From: a virus
Virus record (IMG/VR): IMGVR_UViG_3300031673_000258
Location: 1 to 34,600 of that record
Length of the DNA: 34,600 nucleotides
Strand: one strand, 5' to 3'
The position numbers were made by a program, and so were the translations under genes. The notes beneath the pieces were generated by a model. The model was not told where the DNA came from. It made no database searches and saw only the letters and a list, made by a program, of their open reading frames with translations. Below are positions 1-7,325 of this stretch, piece by piece. How positions within the stretch are numbered: position 1 is the first letter of the stretch; the number at the start of each line of letters is the position of its first letter.

Positions 1-257
1 GCACAAAAGCGATACTGGACAGCCTTGGTGCTGTCCATACCCCTGGACTGTTTTCGGGGATACTACCAGGTGAAAATTGCTTAGCGGTATCAATCAAGCA
101 AGGCATGTCCACACGTGGAAGTGAGGGCAAGACGGTTGACCAACATATCACTCGTGATATGTTGTCGTTCCGACTTATAACAAGGGCAAGTGTTTGTATC
201 TTTTGTAATGAGGAAGCTGTCATACAGTTTGCCTGCGGAAACTGTGGTGCAACATGA
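1..257 (+). CDS. C-terminal part of an unrecognised protein with a zinc ribbon
   Basis: This frame is open from the left edge of the window to a TGA at 255-257, giving at least 84 residues whose start lies outside. The last 25 residues hold two Cys pairs (CIFC and CGNC, nine residues apart), a pattern typical of a C-terminal zinc ribbon. I do not recognise the family. The stop overlaps the next ATG as ATGA, so the two genes are probably translationally coupled. The direction is opposite to the adjacent phage early operon. Confidence 0.6.
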   Translation, partial: TKAILDSLGAVHTPGLFSGILPGENCLAVSIKQGMSTRGSEGKTVDQHITRDMLSFRLITRASVCIFCNEEAVIQFACGNCGAT

Positions 258-637
258 AAAAATATTGCACCCAGAACAACGCACAGTGCGAGTCATGTTC
301 CCTCTCCAACTACGGTCGGGATTGTCGGAATAATCCCGTCTCACCTAAAAAGAGTCGGAACTTTCGACTCTCAGACGAAATAATGCGCCAACTACGCGTA
401 CTAGCTGGCGAAAGGTCCGTGACTAGCTACCTAGAAACGCTAGTCGAGAAGGAATACAAGACGATGGAGGTAAGGAAAATGAAAAAAGTAACGTTAGTCC
501 ACGATGACCTAAAAGGGTTTATGCTAGTGGACGATGTTGGTGATTTTGTAACGACCGTAGATGTTGGTGAAGAAGAAGATCCTGATTGGGATCTTATCGA
601 GAAGCAAGCCAATAAAAAAGGATATACTTTAGATTAA
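254..637 (+). CDS. Small Cys-rich / ribbon-helix-helix-like protein
   Basis: The 127-residue product starts with a Cys cluster (C5, C12, C15, C24) that may bind a metal. Residues 33-68 look like a ribbon-helix-helix or Arc-type DNA-binding segment (RNFRLSDEIMRQLRVLAG, then a second helix). The acidic tail carries DVGEEEDPDWD. The start overlaps the stop of the upstream gene (ATGA). A second ATG at 479 is preceded by GGAGG at 467-471 with good spacing, so a 52-residue C-terminal product could also be made. The function is unknown, and a regulatory role is only an inference. The gene ends at a strong terminator. Confidence 0.65.
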   Translation: MKKYCTQNNAQCESCSLSNYGRDCRNNPVSPKKSRNFRLSDEIMRQLRVLAGERSVTSYLETLVEKEYKTMEVRKMKKVTLVHDDLKGFMLVDDVGDFVTTVDVGEEEDPDWDLIEKQANKKGYTLD

Positions 638-650
638 TAGCATAACCCCA

Positions 651-686
651 AAAAGAGTTAGCCCCATAATCGGGGCTAACTCTTTT
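651..686. terminator. Bidirectional intrinsic terminator
   Basis: A perfect 15-bp inverted repeat (651-665 and 672-686) encloses a 6-nt loop. It has a GC-rich core (GGGGC/GCCCC), with T-rich flank for the plus transcript and A-rich flank that becomes T-rich for the minus transcript. It separates the convergent plus gene ending at 637 from the minus early operon ending at 690, so it probably stops both. Confidence 0.9.
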
Positions 687-689
687 GTA

Positions 690-1154
690 CTAATATCTAT
701 TGCTATCAAACAACACATTGAATCTTTCTTGTATCTTCTCGCATATCCTGTTGTCTATATGCTTGATATAACTAATGCATAGATGTACCTTCCGACTTAT
801 CATTTCGTAGGTAGGTTGTCTTTTCCCTGTCTCCCTGTCCAAATACCGCATATGTATTATTTTTGCCTCTCTTGTGTTGAGCTTATTAATTGTTGACTGT
901 ATCGATCTGTGCATCATCTTCAGATATAACAACTCATTTTCGAGGCGCATAATATGTGTTAATCTGTCTAGTACTAGCGTTTCGAGGCTGCTTGTTTCTG
1001 TGCTAGCTGACCTTGGCATGTCCGTAACTCGACTAATTTTTATGGATGATATATCCATTTTTTTGTAGCTGTCTATGTCGGACTGTAGTATCTGTATATC
1101 TTCCTTCAATGCTTCCCAGTTATGCAAATAGTACCTTGTTTCCCCATAACTCAT
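690..1154 (-). CDS. ArpU/RinA-like late transcription regulator
   Basis: The product is 154 residues from ATG 1154, which sits a good distance from AAAGGGTGG; a GTG three codons earlier is less well placed. The N-terminal half is helical. The C-terminal part (TREAKIIHMRYLD ... YEMISRKVHLCISYIKHIDNR) has the look of a sigma-70 region 4 type helix-turn-helix. That combination, the length and the position at the end of the early operon match the ArpU/RinA/DUF1492 class of phage regulators that switch on late (packaging and structural) genes. The family assignment comes from pattern and position, so the function is probable and not proven. Confidence 0.72.
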   Translation of the reverse strand: MSYGETRYYLHNWEALKEDIQILQSDIDSYKKMDISSIKISRVTDMPRSASTETSSLETLVLDRLTHIMRLENELLYLKMMHRSIQSTINKLNTREAKIIHMRYLDRETGKRQPTYEMISRKVHLCISYIKHIDNRICEKIQERFNVLFDSNRY

Positions 1155-1168
1155 ATGCGCCACCCTTT

Positions 1169-1336
1169 CTATTTTTTCTCTTCATCCTGCAGATACACTT
1201 TCAAGTACACAATCTTTTCTTTCGGCTCTTCCTTCTCCTGTTCCTTGGCTTTTCTCTTATTGCTTATATGTGCCACTATCCACAGTACTCCTATTGCTAC
1301 CAGCCAAAGTAATGCAGCTTCACCGCTGTATGTCAT
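1169..1336 (-). CDS. Small single-pass membrane protein
   Basis: This is a 55-residue product. The N-terminus carries one hydrophobic helix (residues about 7-24, ALLWLVAIGVLWIVAHI), followed by a strongly charged Lys/Glu tail. The ATG follows the same leader (GTGGGTGGGCGAT) that precedes the methyltransferase gene upstream. Gene spacing is tight on both sides, so it belongs to the early operon. The function is unknown. Confidence 0.7.
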   Translation of the reverse strand: MTYSGEAALLWLVAIGVLWIVAHISNKRKAKEQEKEEPKEKIVYLKVYLQDEEKK

Positions 1337-1356
1337 ATCGCCCACCCACTTTCCCT

Positions 1357-2013
1357 TTATTTATTTGCCTTATAGAATGCTTGTGCAAATCCCTGTGGTG
1401 TTATTGCTCTTAGTGCTGCGCGATCAAGATTTAAGTGTTTATATTCTGGGTATTTTGGTGCCGCCCACGCTAACGTATTAACTTTTCCACTCTTATATCG
1501 TTTTGTAATGCCGTCAGGCATTGTGTGTACTGTCTTTTTTGGTTCGTCAAAATATCCCCAAACGTCTGTTGGTTTTACTCCTGCATCTCCAAATCCCCAT
1601 TGCTTAAAAGAAAATTTCGGACGGCCTAAAAATCTACGTAATAGCCCCAAAGGGTTCTCTAGTGCCCAAAACTTAATATTTCCACGCAATTGACAATTCC
1701 AAATAATTTTCATACATGCTTCAACTATTACCATGCCGGCGGTTAAGTCGCGTTTTCTTCGTGATCCGTTTTTTGCTAAACTAAATTCCGTGCATGGAGG
1801 AGCTGCAAGAATACCATAAATATCCTCATACAATACCGTTTGACTTTCTCTGTAATGTTTATCCTGTCTTTCAAATTGCATGCCGCACATTCCAAATTCG
1901 ACCTTAGTAACATCGTATTCCGGTAAAGTTATTACTCTGACATCATATCCGGCCTCTGCATACGGCTTGCTCCATGCTCCTGTTCCACCACACAAGTCTA
2001 ATATTATTTTCAT
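1357..2013 (-). CDS. Phage-type DNA cytosine-5 methyltransferase
   Basis: The 218-residue product has the core motifs of C5-cytosine methyltransferases. The S-adenosylmethionine motif I is LDLCGGTG (residues 5-12). The PPC motif IV is APPC (71-74), with Cys74 as likely catalytic nucleophile. The ENP motif VI is at 119-121. A C-terminal RAALRAITPQGFAQAF segment resembles the final motif. It is shorter than bacterial enzymes and the target recognition region is reduced, as in many phage orphan enzymes. The likely role is modifying phage DNA to avoid host restriction. The ATG at 2013 overlaps the upstream stop (ATGA), which favours it over a GTG three codons earlier. Confidence 0.85.
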   Translation of the reverse strand: MKIILDLCGGTGAWSKPYAEAGYDVRVITLPEYDVTKVEFGMCGMQFERQDKHYRESQTVLYEDIYGILAAPPCTEFSLAKNGSRRKRDLTAGMVIVEACMKIIWNCQLRGNIKFWALENPLGLLRRFLGRPKFSFKQWGFGDAGVKPTDVWGYFDEPKKTVHTMPDGITKRYKSGKVNTLAWAAPKYPEYKHLNLDRAALRAITPQGFAQAFYKANK

Positions 2014-2489
2014 ATCGCCCACCCACTTCCCCGACAGATGTTGTCAATGAAGGTAACCTTTGCATCTGTGTAGGTGTTCTTTTTCTCAGGCTTCAGCTTG
2101 TACTGGATTTCCTGATACCAAGCTACATTGCCTTTCCTCTTGATAATGCCACCATTTTTTTCTCTTTCCTGCTGATCTGACATTTTTAGGTTGAGATATA
2201 ATGTTGGCTGGTTAACTCCTGTCTCTTTTTGTATGCTGACTATAGCTTTCCCTTGACGGTACATTGCTACAGCCATTTCAATGTCACCTTTGTCCTTAAT
2301 GCTTTCAGTGTGTTTTTTAACCTTCTTTCTGCGGATACCGTTGCCACTTCCTCTTTGTTTCACTCCAGCCGCTTTCAAAATCCTATATACTGTTCCTGCT
2401 GACACTTTCATTGTCTTATATATATCATCCATTGCGTTGCCTTCCTCATGCATCTCAATTATTAATCGTTTAGTTTTCGCATTTATCAT
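2010..2489 (-). CDS. Helix-turn-helix DNA-binding protein
   Basis: The product is 159 residues from ATG 2489, preceded by AGGGGGAAGG. The first 50 residues form a resolvase-like or Hin-like helix-turn-helix (KRLIIEMHEEGNAMDDIYKT, then VSAGTVYRILKAAGV). A second similar segment lies at about 75-100 (AVAMYRQGKAIVSIQKETGV, then NQPTLYLNLK). The rest is basic. It could be a regulator or a small-terminase-like DNA-binding protein, but its position between the nuclease and the methyltransferase does not decide this. It is coupled to the methyltransferase through an ATGA overlap. Confidence 0.68.
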   Translation of the reverse strand: MINAKTKRLIIEMHEEGNAMDDIYKTMKVSAGTVYRILKAAGVKQRGSGNGIRRKKVKKHTESIKDKGDIEMAVAMYRQGKAIVSIQKETGVNQPTLYLNLKMSDQQEREKNGGIIKRKGNVAWYQEIQYKLKPEKKNTYTDAKVTFIDNICRGSGWAI

Positions 2490-2518
2490 AATCCTTCCCC
2501 CTGTTCTCATGTCCTCGT

Positions 2519-2866
2519 TTATATATCTCTTTCAAAATGTTGAACTGTTTTTTTATCTCTATCAGCTTCAAGTAATTTATGTACATCCGTCAGTTTATAA
2601 ACAACACCTGCTATACATCCCTTCTTTTTCATTTGCTCGATAAAATTAATCTGCTCTGGTGAAACTCTTCCGTTCTTGCCTTTGACCTCAAAAAAATGTA
2701 TTTTACCTTCTTTGATTGCAAACAAATCCGAAAATCCTTTAGGTAATCCAACATCAAACCATCTGCCATCAGCCATTTTAAATTTCCCAACATTGGCACG
2801 AAACACAGTAAACCCCAGTTTGCTTAATTCAATTCTGATTAGATTTTGAAGATCATGTTCTGTCAT
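2519..2866 (-). CDS. VRR-NUC domain nuclease
   Basis: The 115-residue product is a minimal VRR-NUC enzyme of the PD-(D/E)XK superfamily. The active-site pattern is visible as GFSD (Asp47), FFEVKG (Glu60, Lys62) and a following SPEQ (Gln72). Stand-alone VRR-NUC proteins of this size are common in phage replication modules beside an SF2 helicase, as here, and probably cut branched or flap DNA during replication or recombination. The gene starts 11 bp beyond the helicase stop, so the two are co-transcribed. Confidence 0.88.
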   Translation of the reverse strand: MTEHDLQNLIRIELSKLGFTVFRANVGKFKMADGRWFDVGLPKGFSDLFAIKEGKIHFFEVKGKNGRVSPEQINFIEQMKKKGCIAGVVYKLTDVHKLLEADRDKKTVQHFERDI

Positions 2867-2877
2867 GAATAATCCTC

Positions 2878-4308
2878 CTATTCTATAATATTTAGCGGAA
2901 CTTTAAGTTTAATGGCCATATCAACCGCTTTTTGAATAAAGCTATTTTCTGTCTCTTCTCCATAAGCAATCTTTGTGAGCTTGTCTAGTTTCTCTTGATG
3001 CTTCTTGTCAAAACCATTCATCTGATGCCATATCCAGCCTTTTTTATACCCACGCTCCTGCTGTACCTGTTTGAGTTGTTCCCTGTGTTCTTTCCTTGTT
3101 TTCTTGAACATGTTTTCAGTGATCTCAATCAGCTCAATAGTCTCTTGAATTTTAATTTCACGTTCGGATTTAGGTATTTCGGTATTACATTCAGGACATA
3201 TCCGCCCCTCTGACTTATCCCAGGTGTGATAACATTCCTCACATACCCAGATTGTGTTATCGTCTTTTTGTTTTGTTTTCTTCTTTGATTTCTTGCCTTG
3301 CAACGTCCATTCCCTGTCCTTTTCTGGCAGACCAAATCTAAATACATTGCCTACATGGTCAAGTATTATCGCTTGCTTGTCAGTCTTGTATCTCATGCAC
3401 CTCATTGATTGCTGAATATATAGAGTTAGTGATTGTGTTGGACGTAAGAGTATTACACATTCACAGTCAGGAACGTCAAACCCTTCTGATACTATGTCAC
3501 AATTACAAAGTACCTTTATTTCTCCTGACCTGAATTTACTTATAATTTCTTCCCTTTGTTTTTGAGGTGTAGTTCCGTCAAGGTGAGCCGATGATATTCC
3601 GTTTTGCACAAACATTTCCGATGTATTCTGAGAATGTTTTACGGATACGCAGTAAGCTATAGTTTGTTTATCCAGTGCTTTGTCTCTCCATGTTTTTAAT
3701 ACGTCACCATACACAGATGAATTATCAAGCAGGATTTCACATTGATGTGTGTCGTACTCACCTTTTTTAATTGAGATTTCCTTTGTGTTGATCAATGGAG
3801 CTGAAAATAGTTTTGAAGGTGATAGGTAATTATTTTCTATCAGCCATTTTGTAGTAACTTCCTCAATCAGAACATCATTTACATCATTGAACCCTGACCC
3901 ATCCAATCTGGTTGGTGTTGCTGTAGCTCCTATTCTGTATGTGTCAAATTTATCAAATATCTTTTTATATGATGATGCTTTAGAGTGGTGATTTTCATCA
4001 ACAAGGATTAGATCAGGTGCTTCTAATTTGTCAATGTGCCTGGATACTGTCTGTACCATGTGTATTTTGCAGTAATTCATATCAACGCCATAATTAACGA
4101 ATGTTTTCTCTGTCTGCTCACATAGTTCCTTTCTGTGTACTATGAACATAACATTCTTCTTATTAGATGTTGCACGTTTCGCCATTTCAGATAGTATGAT
4201 AGTTTTTCCTGCTCCACATGGTGCTACTATACAAGGGTACTTATATCCTTGGTTCCATGCATTCTTAACTTTACTTATTAGATTTACCTGATAATCTCTT
4301 AATTCCAT
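2878..4308 (-). CDS. Superfamily 2 DEAD/DEAH-box DNA helicase
   Basis: The product is 476 residues from ATG 4308, which lies 8 nt from AAAGGA; an ATG three codons upstream is too close to it. Visible motifs are Walker A PCGAGKT (30-36), motif II DENH (104-107), motif III GATAT (127-131), motif V SEGFDVP (274-280) and motif VI QQSMRCMR (299-306). A treble-clef-like zinc site (C356, C359, C371, C374) precedes a coiled C-terminus. It belongs to the phage DEAD/H helicases related to restriction-enzyme R subunits. The likely role is duplex unwinding during phage replication. The gene lies next to the putative origin at 4335-4590. Confidence 0.9.
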   Translation of the reverse strand: MELRDYQVNLISKVKNAWNQGYKYPCIVAPCGAGKTIILSEMAKRATSNKKNVMFIVHRKELCEQTEKTFVNYGVDMNYCKIHMVQTVSRHIDKLEAPDLILVDENHHSKASSYKKIFDKFDTYRIGATATPTRLDGSGFNDVNDVLIEEVTTKWLIENNYLSPSKLFSAPLINTKEISIKKGEYDTHQCEILLDNSSVYGDVLKTWRDKALDKQTIAYCVSVKHSQNTSEMFVQNGISSAHLDGTTPQKQREEIISKFRSGEIKVLCNCDIVSEGFDVPDCECVILLRPTQSLTLYIQQSMRCMRYKTDKQAIILDHVGNVFRFGLPEKDREWTLQGKKSKKKTKQKDDNTIWVCEECYHTWDKSEGRICPECNTEIPKSEREIKIQETIELIEITENMFKKTRKEHREQLKQVQQERGYKKGWIWHQMNGFDKKHQEKLDKLTKIAYGEETENSFIQKAVDMAIKLKVPLNIIE

Positions 4309-4334
4309 TAAAATCATCCTTTCTTCTTATTGTG

Positions 4335-4590
4335 TAACGGGATTGTAACGGGTCTGTAACGGGTATCCCGTTACGCTGTACGCTTTGATATTATTGCATT
4401 GTGCGTTTGTAACGGGTGTAACGGGTAATTTATTGTTTACACGCAGGAGATAAAGTTTTTTATGTTTTATGAAAAAAATATTTTTATACGCATATATGAG
4501 TTAGCTTTTACCCGTTACACCCGTTACACCCGTTACGCCCAGTAATACCAATATCTTTAGCGTAACGGGTATCCCGTTACGGGCACGTTA
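4335..4590. repeat. Iteron cluster around an AT-rich core, putative replication origin
   Basis: Eleven exact copies of the heptamer TAACGGG lie in about 245 bp. Plus-oriented copies start at 4335, 4346, 4357, 4410, 4419 and 4563. Inverted copies start at 4367, 4511, 4520, 4529 and 4573. The first three are 11 bp apart, others 9 bp apart. The palindrome GTAACGGG-TAT-CCCGTTAC occurs twice (4356-4374 and 4562-4580). A very AT-rich stretch of about 80 bp (4426-4505) lies between the two clusters. This is the layout of an iteron origin: initiator-binding repeats flanking an unwinding region. The location between helicase and primase-type genes fits. Confidence 0.75.
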
Positions 4591-6405
4591 CGCATTAAAA
4601 ACTTTTTCAACTTCATCAATACAAACTTCATTATTATCAATGTGAATTGCTACACATCTAGTTACTACACCATTAACTCTTGATCTTGTTGTGTTTTCGT
4701 TTTTTGATTTTTTTGATAATTTTCCATTTGTAGCCAACCAAGAAAGAAAAGCTGTCGGGTTATAATTTTGTTCTTCACACATTTTGTCAAAAATAGATTT
4801 TATGATATAACATTCCGTATCTGATAACTTCCCAAATATTTCGTTTGCACTGACTGTTGTAAACTTGTTAGAATTACGGCTGATAAACTCAATCATGTAG
4901 TTATATGCCCTGGCATGTACGCTCATAGCTTCTTTACTGCTTAAGAATTTTGATATCTCGTCAACCGTTAAAATCAGCTTGTTATCAAAAATCAATTCAG
5001 ATGCCAGATTAAACCCAGTTAATATTGCAGCTCCTATTGATGTCTGCTTCTCAGTTTTCAATGTTGTTTCCAGTTCCTTGTAATATTTTTTATATACATC
5101 ATTGATATCCTCACGACGTTCTATACCTCTGATGTATGCTTTTCCTGCATGACCGTAATTGTTGTAGAGTACATCACATGTATCCTTACCATTTTCTATC
5201 AGCTTACTGGTGCAATGTACTTCTATTATTCTGTTCATTGCTCCACCTTTGGAGTTTTCTGAAATAATTGGTTTTTCTCCAGTAGTAATAAAACAAGTGT
5301 TCCATGTGCTTGTCCTGTCTGTACTTCCGTGTTTGTTTCCTCTCAGTCTGCCTGCACCTTCTGATAGTTCATAGATTTCCCTGTCAAATGATTGCCTGTC
5401 AGTAGCAATCTCTAATTCATCGAAGAATACTGGAAGAGTGTTTGCTATTTCAGCGAACCTTTCCTTACCAACGTTGGTACTATTGAATGTTTGTATATAT
5501 TTCCCGACCTTAGGATTTGCCCATACCGATGCACCACTTACAATAGATACCGTCTTGGCTGTTTCAGTATCAGCCCAAAGATGCACGAAAAAATTGTTAA
5601 CTCCAAGTATCTTTATTAGAGGAGCTGCAAAACTCGCTCCTAAAACTATTTTATTTATATAGTTGTAATCACAGATATTAGTTATTTCTGTTTTCCATGC
5701 ATCATAGGACCCTTCTTGCTTTACTGCATTAAATACATGAGACAGGTTAACGTCACCATCAAATTCCAGATTGTCATTGTATGGAGCAAACCCTTCACCG
5801 TCAATCCAACCTAACCTTGAGCAACATCTGCGTTCTGGTATTTCTGCATAATTATAATGTTCCAGATCATTAAGAAATTTCACCAAGGATTTTGATGATT
5901 CCGAAGTAACACTTACACCCCTGTCAGACAAGTCAACTATCTTACTGCTAGAAGCAATTATACTCTTGGCAACAATAATATCTGTCCATCTATAATTTTC
6001 ACTGAACGATATTTTTAGCTTTACCATTCCAGTATCTATATTTCTCAATCTTTCCTTTATAGTTATGGGATGATTGCAAGCTATTTCTTCATCACCGAAC
6101 CTATTGATTTTATATACACCACAGTCACCAGCTACCCATTCACCTGTAGCAAGTTCAAAGTCACAGCCTGTAAAATCTGTTATATTACCTGCTTGCTCAT
6201 GTATCTTTTTATCTTTTTGTTTTGTGTCTTTAACATAAGCACTGTAATAAGATTTTACACCTGTTATTCCAAAAGGCTTAGCTTGTTTAGCCAGATTTTT
6301 AAGGACAATCTCAAACTTTAGCTGGTTGTTTGAATATTGGTGTAGATATTCATATGGTAATAATGTGTCCAGGAATTCTTCCTTCGTAAACTCTTTAAAT
6401 TCCAT
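4588..6405 (-). CDS. DUF927-family replication protein (helicase-like ATPase)
   Basis: The 605-residue product matches DUF927 proteins of phage and plasmid replication modules. Typical blocks are LGWIDGEGFAPY, the P-loop region, FFDELEIA as Walker B, and LSEGAGRLRGN followed by CFITTGEKPIISENSKGGAMNRIIEV. The P-loop is unusual: where the family carries a G-x4-GKT signature, this protein has ADTETAKT, with Ala in both conserved glycine positions. Lys and Thr are kept. The gene overlaps the CHC2 primase gene by 11 bp, so the pair probably acts as a split primase-helicase. Iterons begin at its 3' end. Confidence 0.85.
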   Translation of the reverse strand: MEFKEFTKEEFLDTLLPYEYLHQYSNNQLKFEIVLKNLAKQAKPFGITGVKSYYSAYVKDTKQKDKKIHEQAGNITDFTGCDFELATGEWVAGDCGVYKINRFGDEEIACNHPITIKERLRNIDTGMVKLKISFSENYRWTDIIVAKSIIASSSKIVDLSDRGVSVTSESSKSLVKFLNDLEHYNYAEIPERRCCSRLGWIDGEGFAPYNDNLEFDGDVNLSHVFNAVKQEGSYDAWKTEITNICDYNYINKIVLGASFAAPLIKILGVNNFFVHLWADTETAKTVSIVSGASVWANPKVGKYIQTFNSTNVGKERFAEIANTLPVFFDELEIATDRQSFDREIYELSEGAGRLRGNKHGSTDRTSTWNTCFITTGEKPIISENSKGGAMNRIIEVHCTSKLIENGKDTCDVLYNNYGHAGKAYIRGIERREDINDVYKKYYKELETTLKTEKQTSIGAAILTGFNLASELIFDNKLILTVDEISKFLSSKEAMSVHARAYNYMIEFISRNSNKFTTVSANEIFGKLSDTECYIIKSIFDKMCEEQNYNPTAFLSWLATNGKLSKKSKNENTTRSRVNGVVTRCVAIHIDNNEVCIDEVEKVFNA

Positions 6406-6859
6406 CGTATTTAAAATCCTCCGTATTCAGCAGTTTTTCAAGGTTGTCCCAAAATTCTTCATGTGGTGGTGATTTTCTTAGTTTTTTATGATTTAGCCAT
6501 AGCTGCCTGAATTCAATATCTTCTTTATGTTCTTTATTTTTCTTGATAGTCTCTTTTGCTTTATTTATATCTATAATTTTCCTTCTTACCTTAGGTGTTT
6601 CAGCTATTCCACCAAAATCATTATTAATTCTTTTTAGGGCTTCGTGAAAATCTAAACTGAATAGCTTCATTACAAAATCAATAACACTTCCCCCAGCTCC
6701 GCAACCAAAACAATAAAATCCTTTGCCCTCTGGGTATATTTTTAAACTTGGAGTTTTTTCATTATGAAAAGGACATTTCATGTAGCCATGTCTACTGATT
6801 TTATATCCATAACATTCAACTACTCGGTGCATTTTGGGTAAACTAGAACGGCAAATCAT
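6395..6859 (-). CDS. CHC2 zinc-finger primase fragment (DnaG N-terminal type)
   Basis: The 154-residue product starts at ATG 6859, seven bases after GGGAGGG. It carries the CHC2 zinc finger of DnaG-type primases: CPFHNEKTPS (C29, H32) and YCFGCGAGG (C50, C53), followed by SVIDFVMK. The zinc finger recognises template DNA in primases. There is no Toprim catalytic domain here, and the C-terminal half is only charged helices. Its partner is probably the DUF927 protein encoded directly downstream with an overlap. Confidence 0.88.
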   Translation of the reverse strand: MICRSSLPKMHRVVECYGYKISRHGYMKCPFHNEKTPSLKIYPEGKGFYCFGCGAGGSVIDFVMKLFSLDFHEALKRINNDFGGIAETPKVRRKIIDINKAKETIKKNKEHKEDIEFRQLWLNHKKLRKSPPHEEFWDNLEKLLNTEDFKYDGI

Positions 6860-6885
6860 CAAGCATCCCTCCCATTTAAAATTAA

Positions 6886-6947
6886 CTGCCTGCTCCTGAT
6901 CGGTTCACCTTGCATATATTTACAACAAAAAAGTTAGGAGCAGGCAG
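6886..6947 (-). repeat. 12-bp inverted repeat between ssb and primase gene
   Basis: CTGCCTGCTCCT (6886-6897) is perfectly complemented by AGGAGCAGGCAG (6936-6947) across a 38-nt, AT-rich loop. It fills most of the gap between ssb and the CHC2 gene. There is no T-tract, so it is not a normal terminator. An RNA hairpin that tunes downstream expression, or a protein site, are possible. Confidence 0.6.
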
Positions 6948-6953
6948 GAGTTG

Positions 6954-7325
6954 CTAAAATGGTAAATCGTTTGGCATTTCTTCGTATGCATCGCCTTTGT
7001 TGTCACTTTCTTTCTTGGAGTCTGCGAAATATACACTATCCACCATTACATCAGTGGTATATACTTTCTGTCCTTCCTTGTTGTCGTATGAGCCAGTTTG
7101 TATCCTTCCTTCTACAGCTATTTGTCTGCCCTTAGATAGAAACTTACCCATAAATTCAGCGGTTTTCCCGAAACTTTTGCAGGTTATAAAATCACAATCG
7201 GGCTGACCTTCTTTTTTAAACTGTCTGACCACTGCTAGAGTGAAGCTACAAAAAGCAGTTCCGCTCTGTGAATATCTAAGTTCCACGTCCTTGGTTAATC
7301 TTCCTAACAAGCATGATTTGTTCAT
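6954..7325 (-). CDS. ssb: Single-stranded DNA-binding protein
   Basis: The 123-residue product is a standard bacterial-type SSB. It has an OB-fold start (MNKSCLLGRLTKDVELRYSQ), the central DFITCKSFGKTAEFM block, KGRQIAVEGRIQTGSY, and an acidic tail ending in NDLPF. That tail recruits replication and repair partners. The ATG overlaps the stop of the Bet gene (ATGA), linking production of SSB to the annealing protein. Confidence 0.95.
   Translation of the reverse strand: MNKSCLLGRLTKDVELRYSQSGTAFCSFTLAVVRQFKKEGQPDCDFITCKSFGKTAEFMGKFLSKGRQIAVEGRIQTGSYDNKEGQKVYTTDVMVDSVYFADSKKESDNKGDAYEEMPNDLPF

Noticed and set aside
1122-1481. Plus-strand frame over the small membrane protein and methyltransferase end
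   Set aside because: No ribosome binding site; it shadows two well-supported minus genes.
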